A stretch of 64,000 bases of DNA from Fereydounia khargensis. Lineage: Eukaryota > Basidiomycota > Ustilaginomycetes > Urocystidales > Fereydouniaceae. The stretch spans positions 248,001 to 312,000 of the forward strand of contig JAOCZO010000001.1 of NCBI GenBank assembly GCA_026413255.1, given 5' to 3'. The notes below the pieces were generated by a model. It was given only the letters and a program-made list of their open reading frames with translations, ran no database searches and was not told where the DNA came from. This document shows, in pieces, positions 33,747 to 45,353 of this stretch. A program made the position numbers and the translations under genes. The first letter of the stretch is position 1. The number at the start of each line of letters is the position of its first letter.

Positions 33747-36700
33747 CATGGGAACAATGGGGTATTTATTGAATGTCATCATGGACTGAGAGCGAATAGA
33801 GGGTTGATCATCACACCCTGATTGATTGAAGCGAGGAGCATGATGAAGCGGGAGCAGCTCAACAGCGAACCTTCCCCATGAGGCAAGGACGGAGCAAGAG
33901 GAGCTGCATGTTGGATTTGATAGCTTGATGCACAAGCAACAGCAGCAACAGCGCGACAGGCAAGAGCTGAAAGCCAGAGTCGAGTCGAGACAGGACCAGA
34001 CAAGGCCAGACGAGACGGGGACGGGGGTCGGCTACAGTACCGCTTGAATTGAGACAGATGAAGGAGGAACTGAGAGAGTGCGGTCGACTCGCCTCGCGAA
34101 TGCATCATGGGAAGGCACTCTCGGATGAGGGCGTGACAGGAAACGAGAGAGGTCAACAGCTTGACAGCTCCGCTTGAAACATGCAACTGACGCCGCTAGT
34201 CTATTCCCAGCGTGAGCCTGCATAGCCAGCTCTCGCCTAGGCTAGGCCCCAGCGCTGCGCTGCTCGTCGAGTACCGTCTGGGAGCGGGAGCGGGAACGGG
34301 GGCGGTGGACGCGGCCACTTTTTCTTTTTCTTTTTTGAATTTTTTTTTATTCGCTTTCTTCCTTTTTCTGGCCTTTCCTTCTTTTGTTTCTCTTCCTCTT
34401 GGCCCGCACCTGCCTTGCCTTCCGAGACACGAGCTGGTGCAGCATCGCCTCAACGTAGTGTGACTGTGGCCAACGGCAAGCTGCAGCACAGACGCCGCCG
34501 CCGATGCCGCCTTGGTCCGCCTTACTCGCCTTACAGTAGTCTATTCCTCTGCGCGCTGCAACCCCACTGACCAACACAAACACTTCATCTGTCGCAGACC
34601 CCATTCCATTCATCCAATCCATCCGAGTCCGTACTTTGGCGTCGCCCGCATGCCTCTACAACTCGGAGGACCGCCGCACCAAGGAACGAACAAGGAACTA
34701 TGCTGTTGAAAGGACATCGTGTCTGCGCTAGCCAGCTCTGACAGGGCAAGGTTGGGGTCACAAGTAGACCAAGGACGCTAGAGTCAGGGTTTCGTGCTTG
34801 GAAAGATCCAACGAGCTTTTCGCGCATCGCGCGTTAAAGCACAGCACATCGCATCGCGTTGCAGTGCAGATGGTGAGAAAGGACCCCTTTTTTCTCTCTC
34901 TTTCGTGTCCGGGCAGGAATACTGTACACTCATGGTACCTGAACTCTCATCTTCGTTGACAATACTGAATAAGTACAGTAAATTGCTTTTGCTTGACACC
35001 CAGTGGTTGTCAGGGCAAGGATTGCTCGGCCAGAACAGCTGCTCGCTTGACCAGACACCGTATGGCCCCGTCACTGAATCGAGATTGAATTGATGACTGC
35101 GACAGGCGAGGACAAACCAAACCGGCCTCCAAGGGACGGCGACCAGCTTGGCTTGCTAGCCGAGATGGGAGCGTGCAACGCGTCTGCGTTTGGAGAGGGG
35201 AAAAGGCCTGCTCGACTTGCACTAGTTGGTTTTCGGGTCTTCTTTTGGTACAGCCAACCTCCGCGACGACCTGACACGTTGATGCACCTCCTGCGCCACG
35301 GTTTGGACCACTTCTTGCTTGACCCTAGTTCGGTCTTTGCTCGTCATCTCTGCTTTGCGCACGAGCTGTATCAACTTCCACCCAACGGAGTCCGAGCCAG
35401 GGGGGTCCTTTCCTCGTGTCCTAAACAAGCACTTTATCTTGCTCTCGACGTTCGTTTGGACTCGATATTGCTTTGCCATGCTACCCCACTCTGACCACAA
35501 GTTGCTCTTTACACAGTGTGCGGATCGCTTACAATTAGCAACAAGCAATACAACAAATAACGATCGAGCCAGGGCCCCGTGCTGAGAGAATACCGCTCGG
35601 GCATGTGGAACGGAATCACAAAAGGGATAGTCTTGCTTGCGAAGGGTCCTCCTGTTGGACCTTGTTTCCTCGTCCGGACGGCGCTGCATTGTTTGTTCCC
35701 GCACACATTTAGTACCTTGCGCTGCGACCACCGTCAGCTCTCGCCATTTTCTCATGGCGGGTACCGGGCATAGCCCTCCTTTTCTCCCTTCTACAAAGCA
35801 GGGTTCTCTGCCGCTTTGCAGGTATTGTCTTTGCTCACACAGTGCTCCCACTCAGCGCCCCTTGCACACCTGAGTTCAGACAATAGCAAAACCCTGCTTC
35901 GTTTTGACGTACCGGAGAGCTAATCTGGCGGCTTGAGTACCTTTTCCGTCTCATAGCTTGAGCAAAGGGTGCGTCGTTATTCTTTATTTGCCGCTCCCAA
36001 GCGCTCCGCTCCGGACCCGCAAGGGTTCGGTACGGGTCGGTAGCGGCGGAGTTTATGATTGTGGCTGGTGTCACCACGCCAATTGATGCTTCTAAGCTCG
36101 AACATTCTCTGACACAAGGAAAAAAAGGGGGACTGACTCCTGTAATTCTCACGTTATCATGGCAACTGCCACGTCCTCACGGCACACTTTTGCGGGCCTA
36201 GAGCCAATCCTGCAAGGGTACCGAAACGGCATGGAGGGTCGGAAGGGGGGTGTGCACCCACCTTCACAACCCCGACAACGGATACCTGTGCTGTACGGTA
36301 TGGTTCCTGAAAGCATGGAATGGCGGCTGTACGACCGGACATGCGGCCCACACGTCTATCTCCTGTATCTGCCGGGATCCTAGAGGCACTAGAGATTGCT
36401 TCTGTTAGAATGAGTCGTTGTACCGTTCAGGCTCAACGGTGCAGACACTGTTTGTCGCGTTGTTGGCTGAGGTGCTTGTTTGCGTTCTGCATCGGGGAAG
36501 CACATTGCATCTGGGAGTCCGGACACATCCTGATGTCTCGGATTTCATAGAGAAAAGACAGACTCCGACCGTGACAAGTTCGCCTGTCGCTGCTTTAAAC
36601 GTGGGTGCAGCGGTGAGCTGGCGGTCAGGTCCGCCACTAGCTGATGCCTTTTTCACCTTGTGGATACGGTTGTGCTCCTTCCTCGAGCCGATCATTTCGG

Positions 36701-37122
36701 CCGGGAATAGGTACCCCTTCCTCGAGCCGATCATTTCGGCCGGGAATAGGTACCCCTTTCCTGTGCCGCCGCCGTCGATTCTGCTCTTGGTCACGAAAAG
36801 TCGTGCTGTTGCATGCCAAGCACGCTCGGCCTCAGGACCCTGTTTGCTTGTGTGTTACCATAGCAGGTCTTCCACTCAGTAACGTCCAAGTCCTGTAAAG
36901 CCCAAAAGCAAAAATGCCGGGCAGATTACTAGTGGCTCGGACTCTGGGGAAGGAAAGAAAGTGCGGTAAAGCAACCTCCACACCCTGGCTGACTGCTGGG
37001 AGCGCGAACGCGCCAACTTCGCGCAGATTCATTCTCGTCCCTTCTTGGCAGCTGGCCGTCTCGGAACCTCAAGCATTGGTTGAGTGTAGTCTCGACTTGA
37101 AGCCAGAGACTGCACCTGTCTG
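33747..37122. other. 3.4-kb gene-poor spacer
   Basis: No frame with family resemblance was found on either strand. Visible features are a T-rich tract at 34318-34390, a GAG/GGGAGC-rich patch near 34280, and the perfect 39-bp tandem duplication at 36677-36758. The last few hundred bases should hold the promoter of GPI12. The frame at 36418-36882 (plus) spans the duplication but begins at a weak ATG context and has no domain. Confidence 0.5.
36677..36758. repeat. Perfect 39-bp tandem duplication
   Basis: Two adjacent copies with period 39, each containing ctcgagccgatcatttcgg and ending ggtacccctt. I see no mismatch across the overlap, which indicates a recent duplication. The unit carries the short inverted repeat CCGA/TCGG. 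The period is a multiple of three, yet no gene is supported here. Confidence 0.9.
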
Positions 37123-38067
37123 ATGACTCCAACGAAGCAGGCGGCAAAGCACAGCACCAGGGGTCCGGCTCGAAGATGGCGGCGGTTTGCTCGTCGGCGG
37201 CCGCTTCTCACTCTTTTGGCGGTCGTGATCTCCGTGTCCATTGGGCTCCAGGCCACCTTGGCTGGTCTTGACTGGCCCGGAAAGCTGCCAAATGCAGTGC
37301 TAGTGCTCACAGCACATCCAGATGACGAAGTCATGTTCTTCGCCCCAACGATACTGGCACTTACCGCTCTAGGCGTCCAGGTCTTCGGACTCTGTCTCTC
37401 GATCGGCAATGCCGACGCCCTCGGAGCCATCCGGACGACAGAGCTTATCGACAGTTACAGAGCTCTCGGAATATCCGAGTCGAATGTTAAAAACATTGAC
37501 GACCCGTAAGTCTCGTTCCTTGCGCCATCGGATGATCCGACGAGCAGTATTCTCACGACTCACAACACTCACAGGGCGTTGCAAGATAGCATGACTTTGC
37601 ATTGGGACCCGGAGTACATCGTCCAGGTCGTCAATGGTCACATGAGCGGTCTACCAAGTCAAATCGACGCTGTGAGTCAGTTCTCTCTTGTCTTGCCTTC
37701 AAATCAAAGCAAGGACGCACACTAATCGGTAGACTCATAGATCATCACATTTGACGGCCTTGGCATCTCTTCGCACCCAAACCACATCGCATGCTACCAA
37801 GCCGGCTCTCGGATCACTTCGGTCCCAGTCTATGCACTAGCCTCCTCCTCCGTCCTGGCCAAGTTCCTGTCTCTGCCAATGGCACTCTTTGAGACGCGCT
37901 TGGCCGCTCGCAACCGCGAAAGCATTCAAGTACTCGCCAGTCCGTCTGACTACTTGCAGAGCCTCGGCGCAATGAAGCAGCACGGCTCACAGCTCGTGTG
38001 GTTCCGCTACTTTTATCTCGTTCTCTCCAAGTACATGTACTCTAACCAACTCTTTCGCATTTCCTAA
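37123..38067 (+). CDS. GPI12: N-acetylglucosaminyl-phosphatidylinositol de-N-acetylase
   Basis: Three exons: 37123-37505, 37575-37671, 37741-38067; 268 residues. Gpi12/PIG-L removes the acetyl group from GlcNAc-PI, the second step of GPI-anchor synthesis, on the cytosolic face of the ER. Seen: a basic N terminus (RRWRRFARRR) then one membrane helix (LLTLLAVVISVSIGLQATLA), followed by LVLTAHPDDEVMFFAPTI with the zinc-binding and catalytic HPDDE motif, LCLSIGNADALGAIRTTEL, WDPEYIVQVV and ITFDGLGISSHPNHIAC, whose SHPNH supplies the remaining metal ligand. Type II topology with a cytosolic catalytic domain differs in detail between species. The size fits the family (about 250-300 aa). Confidence 0.94.
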
Positions 38068-38111
38068 TTCCAGCATCTTGCTACGACATTCTACAATGCG
38101 GTACACTTAAG

Positions 38112-39215
<1,104 letters not shown>

Positions 39216-39563
39216 GACAGAGTGAGTGTGGATGTAACAGCGAGGATGGATGGGAGAAGAGAAGACAGCGGACACCCGGAGCCAGGTACTGGAGTGCTGG
39301 AGCGAGGCAAGGTGGGGAAAGGGTCTTTGCCGGAGGGTCCGGCAACCCTAAAATGGTGCGTTGCCCCGTGCTCTCAACTCTCGCCCTCGAGCTCGGAAGT
39401 CGGGCGAGACCCACCGGGCCCTGGCCTTTTTGCACGTGACGGCTGCATGAGCTCTTCTGTATTGCAATTTTTGTCCTTTCTTCCACTTTGAGAAGCGAAG
39501 CCGAGGAAGCTCCTTCTCCACACCACTCTTTCCAAACACTCCTTTGGGAGAAGCGGCTCGTAC
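39216..39563. promoter_or_regulatory. Bidirectional promoter, adenylate kinase / TRM5
   Basis: A 348-bp spacer between divergent starts of two mitochondrial-type genes. No coding sequence. A short GGGTCTTTGCCGGAGGGTCCGG segment near 39320-39342 has weak dyad symmetry. Confidence 0.6.
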
Positions 39564-41507
39564 ATGCACCGAGCCATCTTACGGACGCTATCACCACCTC
39601 GTTGCCGCTCATATACATCCGCCCGACTGGTTCTTCCTCTGAGGACTGGGTCTCCTCCATCCCTATCCCCGTCACCAGCAGCAGGAGCCGCACCTCGGCA
39701 TCGACTATTCGCCATGGCCTCTTCCTCCTCAAGCAGCAACAATGTGCATGCGCGGTCACGACACGAAAAGATCGTGGTACAGCCCCCGGCAGACATTCCA
39801 CGTCTCTCCCCCGACGACTCGCGTCTAGCCCAGGACAAGGTCTCTGAGCTTCTCGAGGTCTACCGACCCATGTTTCGCTCAACACTTGAGCTCCAGGCCG
39901 TCGAGCTAGAAGGGCGTCAGCTCGGCAGCCTGCTCCACAACAAGGCCGTCGCTCCCCACTTTTTCAATGCCGTCGGTTATCGCCACGTTCGCTCGCATCC
40001 AAGCGGAGACACACAACGTCGGCTGCTTGTCCTCAATCTGCGCCAGGGCGAGTCGTTGCCGTCTGACGCGCAGGCTGAGCTCGACAAGCTCGGGATCCAG
40101 CTGATTCCATTCACAGTAGAGCTCGGATGGGAGCAGCAGACGTCTGACGCCGTGCTCGAGTACATGCTGCCCGCCGACCTCGTCAAGGCCGAGGGCGTTC
40201 CCACTGGTTTCACGGTAGTCGGGCACATTGCGCACCTCAACCTGATCCAAGACTACCTTCCCTTCCGGTACCTAGTTGGCGCTGTGATTCTTGAGAAGAA
40301 CAAGGGCGCTATCCGCACCGTCGTAAACAAGCTCGACAGCATCGATACGCAGTTCCGCTTCTTCAAGATGGAGCTGCTGGCTGGCGACGAGGACTACACG
40401 GCCCATGTGTCGGAGAGCGACTGTGTGTTCAGTTTCGACTTTCGCACCGTGTACTGGAACTCGCGGCTTCACGGCGAGCATGCGCGGCTCATCCGTCAGT
40501 TCCGGCCGAACCAGGTGGTCGCGGACGTCATGGCTGGAGTTGGGCCGTTCGCAGTGCCAGCGGCCAAGCGCGGGGTGTGGGTGCTTGCGAACGACCTGAA
40601 CCCCAAGTCGTACGAGTCGCTGGTGCGCAATGCGAGGGCGAACCATGTGCTCGCGTGGAGCCAGGACGGGGATGCGCGCGACTGTGCCGTGTTTGACGGC
40701 GGCGTGTGGGCCTCGTGTGTCGATGGGCGCGACTTTATCCGGCAGAGCATCAGACGAGCCTGGACGGAGGGTGCGGCTGCGTTCCGTGGGCGGCCTGTGG
40801 GGCCTGGGATGGAGGACGACGAGGTGCTACGCGAGTACGGGCGCAAGGCGGTCAAGGCGAGGCAGAAGGCGAAGCGGGCCGAGTATGCGGCCAAGCAGGC
40901 GGGCACGTCCGCGCCTGCGGCTGCGGCTGCGGCTGCGGCTGCGGCTGCGGCGAGTGGGGTGGAGCGTGAGCGCCCGCGGCGGGTGGTAGACCACTTTGTG
41001 ATGAACCTGCCAGCGTCTGCGCTCGAGTTTCTCGATGCGTTCCGGGGGGCGTACAGTGCGCTCGGTGTTGATCGGGCTGCAATTGAGGCCGAGAGCGACG
41101 GGCACATGCCGTGGGTGCACGTGCACTGTTTCTCCAAGGACCCGCTGCGGCCTGTTCTGGACGTGCTGAACCGCGCCAACGCGGCACTGGGTATCGCGCC
41201 AGACGCGCCGTGGGCACTGGTAGGGCGACCGATCCTGCCGCCGCAAACGAGCACGGCGGGGCGCCGGGCCACCCGCATCCTCCTGCCCGACGGCCTCGGC
41301 TGCCCCACAACGCAGGACGAACTCGACTCCATCCTCGCCTCCTGCTCGTCCACCGAATCCCTCATGCACTTCCTCGAGTCTGACTTTGCCGCCCGAAACC
41401 AGTCCCCCACCCCCGGCCTGCACATCGAGTACGTCCGCGACGTCGCGCCCAACAAACAAATGTACTGCATCTCGTTCCAGCTTCCTCCACAGGTCCTCTT
41501 CGCCTAG
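39564..41507 (+). CDS. TRM5: tRNA (guanine-37-N1)-methyltransferase
   Basis: Single exon, 647 residues from ATG 39564. Trm5 puts m1G at position 37 of tRNAs, preventing +1 frameshifts; in yeast one gene serves cytosol and mitochondria. Seen: the N-terminal docking domain, then VGHIAHLNLIQDYLPFRYLVG, the SAM-binding motif VVADVMAGVGPFAVPAAKRG (about 315), NDLNPKSYESL, and the catalytic-loop DHFVMNLPASALEFLDAF (about 478). Residues 1-50 are Arg/Ser-rich (RCRSYTSARLVLPLR), like a mitochondrial presequence, and a second ATG (residue 51, MASSSSSS) would give a cytosolic form. Two inserts differ from yeast: a basic KARQKAKRAEYAAK helix and a poly-Ala run encoded by a GCTGCG repeat (40914-40951), both between motif I and the NLP motif. 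Confidence 0.95.
   Translation: MHRAILRTLSPPRCRSYTSARLVLPLRTGSPPSLSPSPAAGAAPRHRLFAMASSSSSSNNVHARSRHEKIVVQPPADIPRLSPDDSRLAQDKVSELLEVYRPMFRSTLELQAVELEGRQLGSLLHNKAVAPHFFNAVGYRHVRSHPSGDTQRRLLVLNLRQGESLPSDAQAELDKLGIQLIPFTVELGWEQQTSDAVLEYMLPADLVKAEGVPTGFTVVGHIAHLNLIQDYLPFRYLVGAVILEKNKGAIRTVVNKLDSIDTQFRFFKMELLAGDEDYTAHVSESDCVFSFDFRTVYWNSRLHGEHARLIRQFRPNQVVADVMAGVGPFAVPAAKRGVWVLANDLNPKSYESLVRNARANHVLAWSQDGDARDCAVFDGGVWASCVDGRDFIRQSIRRAWTEGAAAFRGRPVGPGMEDDEVLREYGRKAVKARQKAKRAEYAAKQAGTSAPAAAAAAAAAAAASGVERERPRRVVDHFVMNLPASALEFLDAFRGAYSALGVDRAAIEAESDGHMPWVHVHCFSKDPLRPVLDVLNRANAALGIAPDAPWALVGRPILPPQTSTAGRRATRILLPDGLGCPTTQDELDSILASCSSTESLMHFLESDFAARNQSPTPGLHIEYVRDVAPNKQMYCISFQLPPQVLFA
40914..40951 (+). repeat. 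In-frame GCTGCG hexanucleotide repeat (poly-Ala) in TRM5
   Basis: Tandem GCTGCG units encode an uninterrupted alanine run in a lysine-rich insert of the methyltransferase domain. Confidence 0.9.
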
Positions 41508-41573
41508 CTCGAGCTACTCTACCTCCAGTCCAGGCCAGACCAGACAGCCAGGCGAATATGTACAATTAGTGTA

Positions 41574-44500
41574 CTATCGACGTACAAAGTTGGAAATAGA
41601 GAACGACCCGTCGTCGCGAGAAGAGAGCGAGTCCGAATTCATCTGGCGAATGTGGTCCTGGAACGTTGAAATGTTGGGCGCTCCACCGCTGCCGGCACCC
41701 ATACCGATCCCCGTGCTCGGTGTCGTGGCTGTCGCACTGCCTGCATCCGATGACGGCGCCGTGTCTCCTCCACTTGGGTGGTAGCTCGTATTGTTGCGGT
41801 AGAACAGACCGCGCGCCTCCGTCTGGGCTGAAAAGTCCTTGCCTAGGAGTTGAGCAACAATACGTGCTTGTCCGACTGTGGCGGCAGTTGGATATCAAAC
41901 AACACAGTCAGCATACAGCATACGGTTGAGGCAAAAGAGAGAGAGAGAGAGACGGAGTGTTGGTGAATGCTGTACTTACCACCGAGGGGAAACTTTTCGC
42001 CATACTTGACGAGCGACCAAAAGATGAGTTCGAGGTCGTCCCGAAGCTGCGCGATCGCATTGTCCGGGTCCACCATGGGCTGTATTGACGGGTCGAGTTC
42101 CATGGCAGCCTCCATCTCTTCCTCGATCGACTGGTGCGAGTCGCCGGGGGTGCGAATTTCGCGATAGGCAGCGGCAGCCCTGGCCCGGGCAGTCTTGTAC
42201 CTCCTCGCATTGCACCGTCCAGCAAACACAATCATGAGCGTAATGATGCTTCCCAGCTGGCCCATGTCCGTCCGGGCGGCGACAAAGATCTTGATCAGGT
42301 TCACGATCGCATCGGCCGCCAGAGCCGACTTGAGACTCGACTCGGGAACGTGCGGCGCCACAGGCTCGTGAAGCGCAATCGTCATGCCAAAGGTCAGTGC
42401 GTGCGCCATGACAAGCTGAATCGTCATGTACCGCAGACTCTTGGAGTTTCGGTTGTTGATTCCGTCCGAGAGAAAGCTGGGCTCCGAGGCGTCAGAGGGC
42501 ATGAGCGCAGGGTCAAAGGTTCGCACGTCGCGCCAGTCCGGTGGGAAGCTCTGCACAAAGAGCGTGATGGTGTTGTCGAGGTGGTGGAACTGTGACGTCA
42601 ACACTTCCTCAACAGTAGCCTCGTGGGGCTGGCGAGAAATGTAGTTGATGCACTTTGAGTGGAGGATGCCTGCTTTGAGGTGCAGGAGCGCCGGGTCGTA
42701 GTGCTTTGCGGTGAAGAGGTCATGCGACTGGAGCGTCTGCCTTGGACGATGGGCGAGCGCCGGGGAGCATTCGATAAAGTCCTGGAACGCGCCGGGGAGC
42801 TCGGAAAGGATATCGCCATCGTCCACATTCTGGGCCCAAAAGGTGGAGGCGCATGCTGTTCGGTCGCTGTAAAAGCTATTCCAGAAGAGACGGAGGCGCT
42901 CCTCGTGCTCGACCACGTCTTGGGTATGCACGTGCACAGAGGCACGAAAGATGACTGCCTTTTTGCGGGAACGGCGTGCGCGCTTTTCATTGTCCGAGGC
43001 AACGAGGCTGCTGATGGGTGGCAGACGGTTGAGCTCCATGGCTTTGGCGAGAGAGGAAAGGGTGCCGAGGGTAGTCCAGGCGTCGAAAGAGCGGTCGTGG
43101 AGGTAGTTGTAGCCAGCGAGGAGAGCGAGGATTTTGGCTGCTTCGAGGAATTTGCCCTGGTTGGCGGATCTGGTGTACATGGCACGTGCACGTTCGGCAT
43201 GGAAGGCGGCTGCGGCAGCATGTGGGTTGCCTTTGCGAGGCTGCTGCTCGCCATGGCCGCCTGTGGGGTGAGGAGGACCAAAGAGGGGAGCAGAAGCGAC
43301 GGCAGAAAGCTCGTGAGGTTTGAGGCGGGGATATGCGTGGGCAAACATGCCGTGGAGGATACCGCGGTCAGGGAAGAGCGGGTGTTGTGGCCCGAGTGAG
43401 AGGCGCTCAAGGAACCTGGGAGGATGGACAAAGAGCGAGTTGAGTGGGCAAGCCTCGAGGTAGGTAGTGACGAGGAGGGTGACGGCGGTAGGCGGGGGAA
43501 AGTCGGCGGGCCAGCTTGTGACCATGAGTTCGAGAAGAGGAGAGGTGAAGGGGTCTTCTTGGTCCATGGCCGCCTGGTCCACCTTGGCATGCAGCTCGGG
43601 GTCATTTACGGCCATGCGGGCGAATGACTGGTCTGGCTGTGGGTAGGGAGTGGCTGTGGTGGTAGGAGCGTAAAATGCGGGGTCAAGTGCCGGGTCCAAG
43701 ACACCAATGGTGGTGTTGTTGGAGTTGGACGAGTCAGGGGCAGATGCGTTGACAATGGGATTGGCGTTCATGAGGTTGGAGTAGGGTGGAAAGGTAGCTT
43801 GGGACTGAGGCTCTTCACCGGAAGGCATGCCGCCGGCAAGCATGTGGGCAATGGCAAGCTCGTCCTTGGAGGGATGACGACCAGAGGCAGAGGACTGGGG
43901 CTGCTGATTGGGTGGGTAGGGCTGGTTGACAAAGTGGGCAAGCTGCTGCTTGAGCTGGTCGATCTCGGAGAGAAGACGAGACACGTGCTCGGACTGGTCA
44001 TCGGTGCGTTTGCGCTTCTTGGACGCGGGAAGGGGGGAAGCGGCGGCCGAGTCGTCGTTACCTGGTGAGGCGGCAGAGTTAGCAGCAGCAGCAGCAGCAC
44101 TGCTTGCGTTGGCAGCATTTGGGGCAGATGACTTGGAGGCAGAAGACTGACGGTGAGCGATGGGGAGGTATACGCATGGGGGGATCTGGTCCGGGAGGTT
44201 GTTGAGTTGGTCGTTTGCGTTTGGATCGCTGTTTTTGTTTTTCTTGTTCTTGCTCTTGTTGTGAGCCATGCGGAACTTGATGGCCCATGCCTTTGCGCAC
44301 TGGCTGCATACGGGTTTCTGGCCGTCACACTTGAGTTTGCGGGCACGACAGCTCTGGCATGCCTTGTTGCGGCCAAGGTGGGTGCCAAAGGGGCTGGCCG
44401 AGTTGGGAAGCGGGGTGGAGGGTGTTGGAGATGGGGAGGGATAGGAGGAGGATGTGGACGAAGAGGCAAGAGGCTGTGGGGGAGTCATCTGGATGCTGCC

Positions 44501-44698
44501 TGAGGAGGCAGCGGCTGCAAAGGCGGCGAGGGCAGCATGGGCCTCGGCATGGGAGGCGGCGGTGGAGCGGGAGGGTGTTGCAAAGGAGGGGTTGGGCGGA
44601 GGTTCTTGGTGGGGATTGGCATTGGCATTGGCATTGTCGGTATTGCTACCATTGCCAATGCCACTGCCACTGCCACTGCCACTGCCAGTGTTATCCAT
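41574..44698 (-). CDS. Zn2Cys6 fungal transcription factor with a long sixth-cysteine loop
   Basis: Two exons, 44698-41980 and 41875-41574 (GTAAGT/CAG), 1006 residues. The chosen ATG (44696-44698) starts a Gly/Ser/Asn-rich tail; the frame extends 114 codons upstream to a TTG, rejected. The zinc cluster is Cys114-x2-Cys117-x6-Cys124-x6-Cys131-x2-Cys134-x40-Cys175 (ACQSCRARKLKCDGQKPVC...); the last loop, normally 6-9 residues, is 40 and Lys/Asn-rich. A DQSEHVSRLLSEIDQLKQQL helix follows as a likely dimer coil. The middle has a fungal-specific regulatory domain (LSLGPQHPLFPDRGILHG..., AKILALLAGYNYLHDRSFDAW, EERLRLFWNSFYSDR). Target genes are unknown. It is divergent from the membrane protein gene. 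Confidence 0.88.
44615..44689 (-). repeat. Hexanucleotide repeats at the N terminus of the zinc-cluster gene
   Basis: ATTGGC-type units at 44615-44637 encode alternating Asn-Ala, and CCACTG-type units at 44660-44689 encode alternating Gly-Ser directly after the start codon. Confidence 0.85.
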
Positions 44699-45162
44699 GA
44701 TGGATGCGAGTCGATGGAAGTGTGAGCGCAAGTGGTTTTCGTTGTGTTGCGTTGCCTCAGCCTCCGTCCCCCGAGTCCCGCGAGTCCGATTCCCGCGAAA
44801 AGAGCGACGAGTTGGCATCCAACTTGGAAAAACAGGGCGCGGCGCGGCAGAGCGCGGCACGGCGTGTCTGACTGTCTCGCGCGAAAGACACAGACGAGCG
44901 GTGCCGTCGTGGACCCGTGGACCCGTGGACCCTCTCGGAGCCGGGAGCGAGCCGTGAACCAGGAGCAGGATGCTGAGGCTGAAGCCGCACACCGCACTGA
45001 TTTCCAAAACCTGATTTCTTGGCGTCCGGGCGGTTTCCAACTCTCACTGCAGAGCGGGGCAGAATAGAAGCGTGGCGTGGCACAAGTGGGGCACATGCAA
45101 CAGAGCAGACTCGACTCAGCCCTCTCTCATCGCTACCACCTCCATCAACGACAGGCCGCCTT

Positions 45163-45208
<46 letters not shown>

Positions 45209-45353
45209 GCTTGCACATGTCACCGCCACCACCTTTACCCCGCCCCTGACCTCAAACTCACGGCCAACACCAGCTGCGTCAACACTCGCCGCCCCGCCCC
45301 GCCCTGCCCTGGCGGCCAAGGTGGCCCGCCCAGCCCAACCTCTTCTTTGCATC
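44699..45353. promoter_or_regulatory. Divergent promoter, zinc-cluster factor / seven-helix membrane protein
   Basis: Contains a long (CT)n run at 45164-45206 about 150 bp before the membrane-protein ATG, and a triple GTGGACCC repeat near 44910-44935. Homopyrimidine runs of this kind can adopt non-B DNA or lie in leaders. Confidence 0.6.
45164..45206. repeat. (CT)n microsatellite
   Basis: About 20 uninterrupted CT dinucleotides in the leader of the seven-helix protein gene. Confidence 0.95.

Noticed and set aside
42659-43399. 246-codon plus-strand frame inside the zinc-cluster gene
   Set aside because: Antisense shadow of a conserved coding exon in GC-rich sequence; no domain.
44699-45040. 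114-codon N-terminal extension of the zinc-cluster protein
   Set aside because: The extension starts at TTG and crosses a likely promoter/leader; the ATG at 44698 is preferred.
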